64,000 bases of DNA. Origin: JBGLNJ01 sp034434835. Its GTDB lineage: Bacteria; Chloroflexota; Anaerolineae; Fen-1058. This document shows positions 1-7,628 of the stretch, one piece after another. A model generated the notes under the pieces. It did no database searches and was not told the origin of the DNA. It saw nothing but the letters and a program-made list of their open reading frames with translations. The first letter of the stretch is position 1, and the number at the start of each line of letters is the position of its first letter. Both the position numbers and the translations under genes were made by a program. The stretch is from contig DAOTXX010000021.1 in NCBI GenBank assembly GCA_034434835.1, forward strand, positions 1 to 64,000, written 5' to 3'.

Positions 1-140
1 GTGGGGAACAGTCTTTGACAGAAGCGCCTCGCGGCGCAACAAGGAGACACAAGAACCGCCCCGTGACCGCGTCTGAACGCAGGGTCATTATCCCTGGGAT
101 CCCTGTTTCGGCAAAACATATCATACGAGGAGGTTAAGCC

Positions 141-899
141 ATGAAAGCATTGAATCCTCGAACCACAATTGTGCTTGTCTTGGTAGTGTCCATGCTCCTC
201 TCACCGGCCACAGCAAGCTTCGCCTACGGGCCTGGCGATAATGGAATCTCGGATGTCGCACCGCAGAGTGTCGCTGTACAAGTAGAGGTCGTCGAAAGCC
301 CTTCATTTGAAGATCAGGACTGGCCTGTTATTAAGGTCGAAACCTTAAAACGCCAAGACCCATTTACCGGACAAGAAGTCACTATCACAACTGTGATCAG
401 GCGAGGTCCGCCAGAGACAAGTCAGACTGCCTGTGAAGCAAATAGGAGCGGCTACACAGATGCAGTGTCTGCAACTTGCGTGTACCAAGCCCCGGAATCA
501 ATTCAAAGAGACGTTACGGCGGGCGGAGTCACAGGCCACGCAAAAAACTACGCGGACAGATACTGCGCTGGTTCCTCGTGCTACTACAAACTGACCAAGC
601 TAGAGATATGGTGGACAAGGATCGGCACTGGCTGGACAGTGAGAAGCGCAGTAACAAGTTGGGGCTGTAATGGGAGCTGTGCGCTCTGCCCTGATAACAA
701 TCCCTATCAATACCTGTACCAAGATGGGCCATTTACCCCTGGATGGAATGGGCTCGCATCGTACACATATCGGTACACATCTTCGGGTTGGCCGATCATG
801 AAGACGACGCAATTCGGGACTGTTACGGGTGGTAACAATTCGACCGTGGAATCACCCAGCCATCAAACTCAGCCTCTATCGGTATTCGCAGACTTTTAG
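141..899 (+). CDS. Exported protein of unknown function
   Basis: 252 residues. The first ~27 residues form a Sec signal peptide: Lys/Arg near the start, a hydrophobic stretch IVLVLVVSMLLS, then an Ala-rich site near TASFA. The mature part is rich in Cys, Trp, Tyr, Gly and Ser, with several Cys around residues 92-190 that suit an extracytoplasmic disulfide-bonded fold. The start is set by the ribosome site GAGGAGG about 7 nt before ATG. I recognise no family. It is the first of four exported proteins before 4250. Bases 1-140 hold no gene I can support. Confidence 0.6.
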   Translation: MKALNPRTTIVLVLVVSMLLSPATASFAYGPGDNGISDVAPQSVAVQVEVVESPSFEDQDWPVIKVETLKRQDPFTGQEVTITTVIRRGPPETSQTACEANRSGYTDAVSATCVYQAPESIQRDVTAGGVTGHAKNYADRYCAGSSCYYKLTKLEIWWTRIGTGWTVRSAVTSWGCNGSCALCPDNNPYQYLYQDGPFTPGWNGLASYTYRYTSSGWPIMKTTQFGTVTGGNNSTVESPSHQTQPLSVFADF

Positions 900-949
900 T
901 GCAGGTGTAGACAAGACCCCAGCAAGTGGGGCAAAGGCAGTTTGACAAA

Positions 950-1001
950 ACGAGTCATCGGGTGTATTGAGGATTGAGGCTGCATCAACCCGATGACTCG
1001 T
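950..1001. repeat. 14-bp perfect inverted repeat (hairpin)
   Basis: ACGAGTCATCGGGT at 950-963 is repeated in inverse at 988-1001, with a 24-nt loop that itself holds two ATTGAGG heptads. It lies 50 nt after the preceding stop codon. It could be a transcription terminator (no clear T-run) or the scar of a mobile element. Confidence 0.6.
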
Positions 1002-1190
1002 CGCCACTTCCGTCAGACCAATATGTACCAACGGTTCGGCCCAGCGGCTGGTACCACCTGCGGTGAATCTCCGAGGCTCTCAACCATTTGTCTTTCACTA
1101 ATCTGCCAAGCTGATAATTCCTCCTTTACCGTCAGCCTTGCGACTATGAAATGGTGCAACAACTCTGCCCTTTAAACTTGGGAGGTATGT

Positions 1191-1682
1191 ATGTATACGT
1201 CCTCGACCATTTGCAGGAAAGTTGGTGTTTCGACGCTTGCCACAGCGAGCCTTTATCTGGCGGTCATTACAAGCCTGCTGGGGTGTCAGCCGGTTGCGCT
1301 GGGCCAGGACGCCGCTACGCCAACCTTTTCAGCCCCTGGTGTTCAAAAAACCATATTGCCGCCGATGACGATGACACCGACCCCCGAGTGCCTGCCAGTC
1401 CCCGGCGTGGATCTGGATGTCGCGCCGCTGTCAGCCAATGCAGTTCGGATCAAGATCACCGGTCTCAATTCCAATGAGCATGTGACGCTCGTGTTTTATT
1501 CTGAGGCGCCGGGCCAAAGTGTCAGGATTGAGAACGGTCCGATCAAGGTTATGAGCGAGAACGGGAGTCTGGAATACACCCAAGGCAACCTTGTCGATCT
1601 GACCCCGGGGTCGCCGGAGGATTGGCAGATACAGGTCATTCACTCACGAGGCGTTGCGTGTACTATCATCAGCCTCCCATAG
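1191..1682 (+). CDS. Putative lipoprotein of unknown function
   Basis: 163 residues. The N-terminus is a lipoprotein signal: basic start, hydrophobic run, and lipobox SLLGC with Cys at about residue 32. A short Thr/Pro-rich spacer follows (PPMTMTPTPEC), then a compact C-terminal domain of about 110 residues that may be a beta-sandwich (a guess from strand-like patterning). The ribosome site GGGAGG lies about 5 nt before ATG. It was probably exported and tethered to the membrane. I do not recognise the family; it neighbours two other exported proteins. Confidence 0.55.
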   Translation: MYTSSTICRKVGVSTLATASLYLAVITSLLGCQPVALGQDAATPTFSAPGVQKTILPPMTMTPTPECLPVPGVDLDVAPLSANAVRIKITGLNSNEHVTLVFYSEAPGQSVRIENGPIKVMSENGSLEYTQGNLVDLTPGSPEDWQIQVIHSRGVACTIISLP

Positions 1683-1745
1683 CATGGCCCGCTCTGCGAG
1701 CCGCAACCAAAACACGGTGGCCCGTCTTTGCGGCATAGGGAGTAG

Positions 1746-2336
1746 AAGACTCAACCTGTTACCGCCGAACCCGATTGGCTATTGGTCGGCGAAGCGGCGG
1801 ATGGGTACGAGGCCCAGCGGCTGAGCCGAGAGCTTGAGCCTGACGTGCTGCTACTGGACCTGAATATGCCCGGCCCTTCAGCGTTCGAGACAGTAGCCTA
1901 CCTGCACGAGCACTGCCCGCAGGTGAAAGTCGTGATGCCAGCCGCCTACGACGATGACACCTATGTGCACGGACTGGTGGCGGCCGGCGTAGCAGGCTAT
2001 GTGCTCAAGGATGAAATCGAAGAGGCTGTGGTGCGCGCCATCCGCACGGTGACGCAGGGCGATACCTGGTTCAGCCGGTCGGTCGTGGAGAAGTTGGCTT
2101 GACCGGCAACCGAGGAAGCGTCACCAGCCAAAAAGCCTGTTCTGACCGAAAGAGAGTTGGCGGTGCTGCGATTGCTGGCACGGGGGTATAGCAATGCCCG
2201 CATTGCACAGGAGTTGTGCGTCAGCGAACCAACAGTGCGTTTTCATCTGCGAAATATCTATGACAAAACCGGCGTGCACTCGCGAACCGAAGCGGTGGCC
2301 TGGGCAATCCGGCAACGCTTGGTAGACGAAGGATAG
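1746..2336 (+). pseudogene. Decayed NarL/LuxR-type response regulator
   Basis: A receiver domain (LVGEAADGYEA, the phosphoacceptor strand VLLLDLNMPG, the switch region and the terminal Lys in GYVLKDE) is followed in the same reading frame by a LuxR helix-turn-helix (LTERELAVLRLLARG, then NARIAQELCVSEPTVRFHL). Two lesions are visible. The first ~22 residues with the acidic Mg-binding pair are missing, because a TAG lies in frame at 1743-1745. An in-frame TGA at 2100-2102 separates the receiver from the DNA-binding domain. The length and order otherwise match a normal ~215-residue regulator. Both halves could still be expressed separately, but phosphorylation control would be lost. Confidence 0.8.
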
Positions 2337-2349
2337 GCTCACCTACCGG

Positions 2350-2399
2350 AAACGATAGGTCAAAAACTATCTTAAACGATAGGGTGAAACCTATCGTTT
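2350..2399. promoter_or_regulatory. AAACGATAGG direct/inverted repeats (operator or terminator)
   Basis: AAACGATAGGT (2350-2360), AAACGATAGGG (2374-2384) and the inverse ACCTATCGTTT (2389-2399) lie between the regulator remnant and the next exported protein. The second and third copies form a 10-bp stem with a 5-nt loop followed by TTTT, so an intrinsic terminator is one reading. Three copies with ~24-nt spacing of the first two also suit an operator, for example of the neighbouring LuxR regulator. The sequence alone cannot separate these. Confidence 0.45.
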
Positions 2400-2444
2400 T
2401 GGACGTTGTGCGATGGAGGGGAGATGTGGTAGAGTGAAAGCAGG

Positions 2445-3083
2445 TTGGCTCCATGGGAAGCCACATACACTACAAGGAGGGTGGAAACGTGCAGGATCAA
2501 ACTTTTCTCAGTGCTCGGGGTGCTGGTGCTGCTGCTGAGCGCCTGGCCGGATGCGGTGCGGGCCCAAGGTCCACAACCGCCGAATGTTCCTACGCCCACC
2601 GAACCAACCATCATAGAAACGACCAGACTTGAGTGGGTAGAAACAGAGAATGGTAAAAGGCGATTAGTTCCTGTCTCCTCTATCGAGTCTATGCAGACCG
2701 CCAGCATCTCGAGTTCACGACAAGGCAAACCAAGTCCTTTGAGTGCGGTCACGATCATGATGTGGCGAGCGCTCGGATGGTACCCCGAATGGGGCAATCA
2801 AGTCTATGTGCGGACAGGAGGAATGACAAGCACTGATGTGGTCGTTGAGAAGCTATTCATATGGATTGATCATTTCTACCGAACCCCTGGCCAGGACTGG
2901 CATGGCGTTAGTAGCAATTGGCGACAGACAGAGAACACGACTACAACTGGCAAATGTTGGACAGGCTACACGTTGTTTTCTAACGGCTTTGAACATGCCG
3001 CCGAAGGAGATCACCAGGCCAAGATTGAGGGTGAATGGTACATCTACAACGACCAGTGGGGGCCACAACAGGTTATTCCCTGA
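2445..3083 (+). CDS. Exported protein of unknown function
   Basis: Up to 212 residues. A signal peptide is clear (KLFSVLGVLVLLLSAWPD, cleavage near AVRAQ), followed by a Pro/Thr spacer and a domain rich in Trp and Tyr. The start is uncertain. The in-frame TTG at 2445 has a weak ribosome site. A strong AAGGAGG at 2474-2480 abuts an in-frame GTG at 2481 and is ideally spaced for a GTG at 2489 in another frame, which suggests either an unusual start or a small indel. No family recognised; composition resembles the exported protein at 141-899. Confidence 0.5.
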   Translation: MAPWEATYTTRRVETCRIKLFSVLGVLVLLLSAWPDAVRAQGPQPPNVPTPTEPTIIETTRLEWVETENGKRRLVPVSSIESMQTASISSSRQGKPSPLSAVTIMMWRALGWYPEWGNQVYVRTGGMTSTDVVVEKLFIWIDHFYRTPGQDWHGVSSNWRQTENTTTTGKCWTGYTLFSNGFEHAAEGDHQAKIEGEWYIYNDQWGPQQVIP

Positions 3084-3166
3084 TGCAGTTGTGAGGTACA
3101 ATGGTTCCGCCGCCGATGGCGCTGACTGCCGGCGGCGAGTTCTATGCCAGGATGAGGCCGCAGGAA

Positions 3167-4243
3167 ATGCCAAGGTCTTCTGCTCCTACACTGACTCTGA
3201 TAGTGTTGCTCATTAGATTGATGGCTTGTCAACACACGCCGCCAATTCCCCCTGAGAGAGATGCCACTCTCAAAGTTGTCCCCATCAGTACGATTCCTCT
3301 AGGTGTCAAGGGAGATGACATTAGAGGACCTGCTCCCGAAGCTCAAGAAGCCCTTCGCCAGATGGCCCGGAAGCATCCAGGGCTTTCTTTTGGCATTAGC
3401 GGAACCTATGCCGAACAAGTTGCCGGCACGCACGATGCTTTTCGTGTGAAAGAGAATGGTCCGTTCATAGGTCAATTCAGGCTATGGAATGCCCGGCTCC
3501 AGGTCCACGAGTTTGCTCTCACTTGCCTGGTTGACCAAGTGCAAACGCCTTGCGCGCCAAGTGAACCTCTAGTCCGCCTGGTAACGCTGGAGGCCGACCA
3601 AGAATTCTTGTTACCTATAGAAATTCGCGGTTTGGCGCGAGGTCTGCATGATTTTTCTGTCACGTTCTGGCAAGGCCCTTATGCGGATGCTGACGACCCG
3701 GCAGCGGACAGTCGTGTCTTCGATTCCGATACGTACCGTGCGCGCGTGAGCCTCTTTGTGGGCGGCGATCCCACGCCTCCGACGGTCACTGTTGACAAGC
3801 CGAAGGGACTACCATCCCATAACTTTGGTTTGATTTACGTTGGTCGAGAATACGATCCTCGTGACGAACACGGCGGATTTCCAATGGTAACTCACCTAAA
3901 GACATCTGCCAACGAGCTATTCGATCTCTATGTTCATCTCAACAACAAGGAGAACGCTGGAATTGACGTGGCTATCACAGCGTTCTTGGATTACCAACAG
4001 ACGCCCATCTATCGCCAAGGTATCCCTCACACTCCGCTCTATGTACACGTTCCCACTACCACCTGGCAACCCATAGCGGTCCAAATACAGGCTCCGGACA
4101 AACCGGGATCCTACGAGCTCATTGTCGTCGGAACGCTGTTCCCCGTTGCGCGGTTAGATGTAGAGACAGAAAAATCCTACGGCATCAATGCGCTTATCAA
4201 TAATGCCTACTCTTCGGCCAGGATTTTGCTCAAAGTAGAGTGA
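3167..4243 (+). CDS. Putative lipoprotein of unknown function
   Basis: About 358 residues from the ATG at 3167, which gives a proper lipoprotein signal: basic start, hydrophobic TLTLIVLLIRL, then lipobox LMAC. The frame is open upstream to 3101 but that would bury the signal. The mature part looks like extracytoplasmic beta-domains (FIGQFRLWN, then VFDSDTYRARVSLFV) without a motif I recognise. The last residues SSARILLKVE read like the final strand of a sandwich. It completes a run of four exported proteins with no recognisable housekeeping role. Confidence 0.55.
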   Translation: MPRSSAPTLTLIVLLIRLMACQHTPPIPPERDATLKVVPISTIPLGVKGDDIRGPAPEAQEALRQMARKHPGLSFGISGTYAEQVAGTHDAFRVKENGPFIGQFRLWNARLQVHEFALTCLVDQVQTPCAPSEPLVRLVTLEADQEFLLPIEIRGLARGLHDFSVTFWQGPYADADDPAADSRVFDSDTYRARVSLFVGGDPTPPTVTVDKPKGLPSHNFGLIYVGREYDPRDEHGGFPMVTHLKTSANELFDLYVHLNNKENAGIDVAITAFLDYQQTPIYRQGIPHTPLYVHVPTTTWQPIAVQIQAPDKPGSYELIVVGTLFPVARLDVETEKSYGINALINNAYSSARILLKVE

Positions 4244-4295
4244 CGCTCCATCTTGCAGACAAATGCGCGCACGATGGAAACACTAGAGCGAGTGT

Positions 4296-4317
4296 CGCCT
4301 GCCTGCGGCAGGCAGCG
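4296..4317. terminator. Hairpin between convergent genes
   Basis: A GC-rich palindrome (CTGCC-TGC-GGCAG core) lies between the end of the + strand lipoprotein and the end of lysK on the - strand. It is placed as a bidirectional terminator would be, but there is no T-run on either side. Confidence 0.3.
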
Positions 4318-4355
4318 ATCAGGAGCCTGTCTCGCCAATGGCAAAGGAGCCAGAA

Positions 4356-5408
4356 TCAATAAGGCAAGGCTCGCAGCGCATGCGCCAGAACCCGCGCTGC
4401 GCTGACGTACTCGGCCAGCGAGAGGTGTTCCTGCGGAGTGTGATCGAGGCTCGCATCCCCCGGCCCATAGGCCACCATCGGGCAGTTCCAACGCGGCCCG
4501 ACGACGTTCATGTCCGACGTGCCGGATTTGACCACGAACCCAGGCTGCGCGCCCTGCGCGCGAATCGCCGCCAGGAACGCGCGCACGAGCGGCGTGTTCT
4601 TTTCGCAGCGATACGCCGGAACCGGGATGCCCCCGACGTGCGCCTCGCCGTCGCCCCGCAGCTCATCGAGCATCGCTTGCCATTGCGCCGGAGGAACGCC
4701 GGGCGGCAGGCGCAGGCCGATCTGAAGAAACGCTCGCTCCTCAAAGCCGTCGCTCTCCGAGCGCATCTCGCGCAGCGTCGGCGAGAGTTGATCAAAGATT
4801 TTGGAGCGCCCGACATTGTACCGATCGGCAAACGCTTGGACCCGATTCCAAAAGCTCACCGCAGCTTCGCACGCGCTCTCGCTGCCAGAGGCCGTGTGAC
4901 TCGATGCTCGATGCACGCGGTACTCGAACCACAAGCTGCCGCGATAGCCCAGCGTCACGCGCTCCCAACCGCTCGGCTCGCCGATGACAGCAAACTCGGG
5001 GCGATACTGCTCGACAATGTGCCAGGCACCCTTCGAATCGCCTTCCTCTTCGACTGCGCCAATGACGACGATTTGCCAACCGGGCCGGGCGCCGACCTGT
5101 GCCACAGCGTCTACAAAGGCGGCCAGCGGCCCTTTGGCATCCACCGAGCCACGACCGTACAAGGTATCGCCTTCGACGCGCACCGGGATCTCGCCGGGCA
5201 CTGTGTCAATGTGCCCAAGCAAGACAACCTGGCGCGGCCCCTCGCCCATCACGCCGACTGCGTTGCCTGCTTCGTCGGCAAAGGCGCGGGTAAACCCCAG
5301 CCCCGTCATGCGTGAGGTCAACCACTCGACCGCCGCTCGCTCCTGCCCGGTCGGGCTAAAGCGCTGCACCAATCCCAGCAAAGTCTCCAGGTCGCTCCAA
5401 TCGCTCAT
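4356..5408 (-). CDS. lysK: [LysW]-lysine hydrolase (M20 metallopeptidase)
   Basis: 350 residues from the ATG at 5408. It releases the finished amino acid from the C-terminal Glu of the carrier LysW, the last step of LysW-dependent lysine (and in some organisms ornithine) synthesis. M20 family metal sites are visible: HIDT (His66, Asp68), Asp90 in GSVDAKG, the acidic EEE at 120-122 and Glu144 in GEPSG. It is the last gene of the operon, 16 nt after citrate synthase. An M20 enzyme alone could be ArgE or DapE; the presence of lysW, lysX, lysY, lysZ and lysJ upstream makes LysK the best call. Confidence 0.88.
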   Translation of the reverse strand: MSDWSDLETLLGLVQRFSPTGQERAAVEWLTSRMTGLGFTRAFADEAGNAVGVMGEGPRQVVLLGHIDTVPGEIPVRVEGDTLYGRGSVDAKGPLAAFVDAVAQVGARPGWQIVVIGAVEEEGDSKGAWHIVEQYRPEFAVIGEPSGWERVTLGYRGSLWFEYRVHRASSHTASGSESACEAAVSFWNRVQAFADRYNVGRSKIFDQLSPTLREMRSESDGFEERAFLQIGLRLPPGVPPAQWQAMLDELRGDGEAHVGGIPVPAYRCEKNTPLVRAFLAAIRAQGAQPGFVVKSGTSDMNVVGPRWNCPMVAYGPGDASLDHTPQEHLSLAEYVSAARVLAHALRALPY

Positions 5409-5424
5409 GTGCTCGGATGCTCTC

Positions 5425-6570
5425 TTATGCCCGGCGCTCCCCGATCGGGCAAAACGGCAAAGCCATCTCCCCGATATACCGGGAGGTGGGCCGAATGAGA
5501 CGATTATCGGCGTACTGCTCCAAGATGTGAGCAATCCAGCCAGCCGTCCTCGACGCAGCAAAGACAGCAGTAAAATATTCGGCCGGGATACCGAGCGCGT
5601 GCTGGACCGTGGCCGAGTAAAAATCTACATTGGGATAGATGCCCTTGGCTTCCATGACCGCCTGTTCGATGCGCCGCGAGATCTCGTACAGGTGATTCAC
5701 GTTGCGCGACTCGCACAGCAACTGCGAGTATCGGCGCAAATGTCGTGTGCGTGGATCCTCCGTCCGATAAACACGGTGCCCAAAGCCCATGATGCGCTTT
5801 TTGTTCTCCAACATGCCCGCAATGTACGCTTGCACGGTCTCGACATCGGGAATGTCCAGGATCATCTCCATCACCCGCTCATTCGCGCCGCCATGCAACG
5901 GGCCTTTGAGCGCGCCCAGCGCGCCCGCCAGCGCCGAGTGCATATCGGCCAGCGTGCTGGCGATCACGCGCGCTGTAAAGGTGCTGGCGTTCAGCTCGTG
6001 ATCGGCCTGCAAGACCATCAGCACCTCCATAGCTTTCCGCTCCAGCTCATTGGGCGGCGTGCCGCGCAGCATGTACAGGAAATTCGCCGAGACGCCAAAG
6101 TTGGGATCAGGCGAAAGGAGCGGCAGGCCGGAGCGCACACGATGCAAATCGGCGATGATGGTCGGGACCTGGGCCAACAACCGTTTAGCCTTCCGTTGGT
6201 TTGCTGCCAGGGATCGGTCCTCGACGTCAGGATCGAAATTCGCCAACATACTGACGGCCGTGCGCAGCACGGCCATCGGATGGCTGTTGGGCGGCGTGAG
6301 CCTGAGCATCTCGACCACCTGGCTGGGCAGGCGCATTTCGGCGACGATCTCGGAGCGGAAGGTATCGCGTTCGGCCAGCGTGGGCAGCCGACCATGCCAG
6401 AGCAAAAAAACCGTCTCAGTAAAAGACACGTTCTCTGCCAGGTCGTGGATGTCATAGCCTTGATAGAGCAACCGGCCATGGATGCCATCCACATAAGAGA
6501 TGCTGGTCTCGGCTGCAACCACACCTTCCAATCCACGGATCGCAACTTTTTCTCCATTCGTATCGGACAT
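5425..6570 (-). CDS. Citrate synthase
   Basis: 381 residues. It condenses an acyl-CoA (normally acetyl-CoA) with oxaloacetate in the cytoplasm. The short bacterial/archaeal type I form is seen: YQGYDIHDLAE near the N-terminus, HGGANERV with the first catalytic His near residue 225, GFGHRVYRTEDPR with the second near 264, and VDFYSATV with the catalytic Asp near 316. A strong ribosome site GGAGGAGG precedes ATG. Its place between homoisocitrate dehydrogenase and lysK is notable. It may supply 2-oxoglutarate, the precursor of homocitrate, through the citric acid cycle. A 2-methylcitrate synthase cannot be excluded. Confidence 0.85.
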   Translation of the reverse strand: MSDTNGEKVAIRGLEGVVAAETSISYVDGIHGRLLYQGYDIHDLAENVSFTETVFLLWHGRLPTLAERDTFRSEIVAEMRLPSQVVEMLRLTPPNSHPMAVLRTAVSMLANFDPDVEDRSLAANQRKAKRLLAQVPTIIADLHRVRSGLPLLSPDPNFGVSANFLYMLRGTPPNELERKAMEVLMVLQADHELNASTFTARVIASTLADMHSALAGALGALKGPLHGGANERVMEMILDIPDVETVQAYIAGMLENKKRIMGFGHRVYRTEDPRTRHLRRYSQLLCESRNVNHLYEISRRIEQAVMEAKGIYPNVDFYSATVQHALGIPAEYFTAVFAASRTAGWIAHILEQYADNRLIRPTSRYIGEMALPFCPIGERRA

Positions 6571-6611
6571 TTTTTCCTCCTCCTTCGTCGAATGATGAGA
6601 ACCTACTCATG

Positions 6612-7628
6612 CTATCCCAGGCGCTGGCGCACCGCCCGCGTGAAATCGGCTGTCGTCGCTGCGCCGCCCAGGTCGGGCGTGCGGATGCCGGCCGCGAGCA
6701 CCGCATGAACTGCCTGACGCAAACGCTGCGCGGCCTGCGCGTGCCCGAGCATCTCCAACATCATCGCCGCCGAAAGCATCGCTCCGATGGGATTGGCGAT
6801 CCCCTTGCCCGCAATGTCCGGCGCCGAGCCGTGCACCGGCTCCAAGACCGGGGTGCCCTCGCCCACGTTCGCCGAAGGCGCAATCCCTAATCCGCCCACG
6901 AGCGCGCTGGCTTCGTCCGAGAGAATGTCGCCAAACAGGTTCGTCGTCACGATCACATCGAACGACTGCGGCGACTGGACCAACTTCATCGCCGCGCTGT
7001 CCACCAACAGCTCTTGCGTGACGACCTGCGGATATTCCCGCGCCACATGCAGCGCGCACTCGCGGAACAGGCCATCGCTCACCTTGAGCACATTGGCCTT
7101 GTGCACCACCGTCACCACAGGCGCGCGAGACGGGTCGTGTCGAGCGGCGCGCTGCACCGCCTGCTCGAACGCCACACGCACGATGCGCTCGCTGGCCGCG
7201 CGTGTGATGACGCGCTCGGCAATCGCTGTATCACCTTCGCGTCGCTCGCGCCCGCTATAAAGCCCCTCACTGTTTTCGCGCACGATGAGCAGGTCAATGC
7301 CTGGCCGCGAAAACTCGCCGGGCAGCGATTGGCACGGACGCAGGTTGGCGTACAGGTTCAGCTCCTGGCGCAGCGCCAGGATCGGACTGCGATAGCCCTG
7401 CATCCCGCCAAAAGGCGAAGCGGTCGCGCCAAACAACACGGCGTCGGCCTGGCGCGCCATCTGAAGGGTCGCTTCGGGCAACGCCTCGCCGCGCCGCTGG
7501 AAACACTCGAACCCCGCCTCTGCTTCGACAAACGTCAGGTCAAGCTCAAGCGATTGTAATACCTGAACTGCGGCCGGGATCACTTCCTTACCAATGCCAT
7601 CGCCGGGGATGAGACAAATCGTTTTCAT
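6612..7628 (-). CDS. Homoisocitrate dehydrogenase (isopropylmalate/isocitrate dehydrogenase family)
   Basis: 338 residues, usual for the family. It oxidatively decarboxylates homoisocitrate to 2-oxoadipate with NAD(P), in the alpha-aminoadipate route. Motifs: the N-terminal CLIPGDGIGKEV, substrate-binding arginines in LRQELNLYANLRP, RENSEGLYSG, the metal aspartates in NLFGDILSDEAS and the nucleotide loop HGSAPDIAGKGIANP. Sequence alone does not fully separate it from 3-isopropylmalate dehydrogenase; the adjacent homoaconitase and homocitrate synthase decide the call. No separate ribosome site is seen. Its start overlaps the end of the homoaconitase gene by 41 nt, so translation is probably coupled. 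Confidence 0.82.
   Translation of the reverse strand: MKTICLIPGDGIGKEVIPAAVQVLQSLELDLTFVEAEAGFECFQRRGEALPEATLQMARQADAVLFGATASPFGGMQGYRSPILALRQELNLYANLRPCQSLPGEFSRPGIDLLIVRENSEGLYSGRERREGDTAIAERVITRAASERIVRVAFEQAVQRAARHDPSRAPVVTVVHKANVLKVSDGLFRECALHVAREYPQVVTQELLVDSAAMKLVQSPQSFDVIVTTNLFGDILSDEASALVGGLGIAPSANVGEGTPVLEPVHGSAPDIAGKGIANPIGAMLSAAMMLEMLGHAQAAQRLRQAVHAVLAAGIRTPDLGGAATTADFTRAVRQRLG

Noticed and set aside
993..1175. 60-codon open frame starting in the right arm of the inverted repeat
   Set aside because: No ribosome site or recognisable product; it overlaps the hairpin.
2100..2102. Second in-frame TGA (response regulator) as a selenocysteine site
   Set aside because: It lies between two domains, not at a redox position, and the gene is also truncated at the N-terminus; ordinary decay explains it.
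4984..6708. 574-codon open frame on the + strand across lysK and citrate synthase
   Set aside because: It crosses two real - strand genes and their gap and has no recognisable product.
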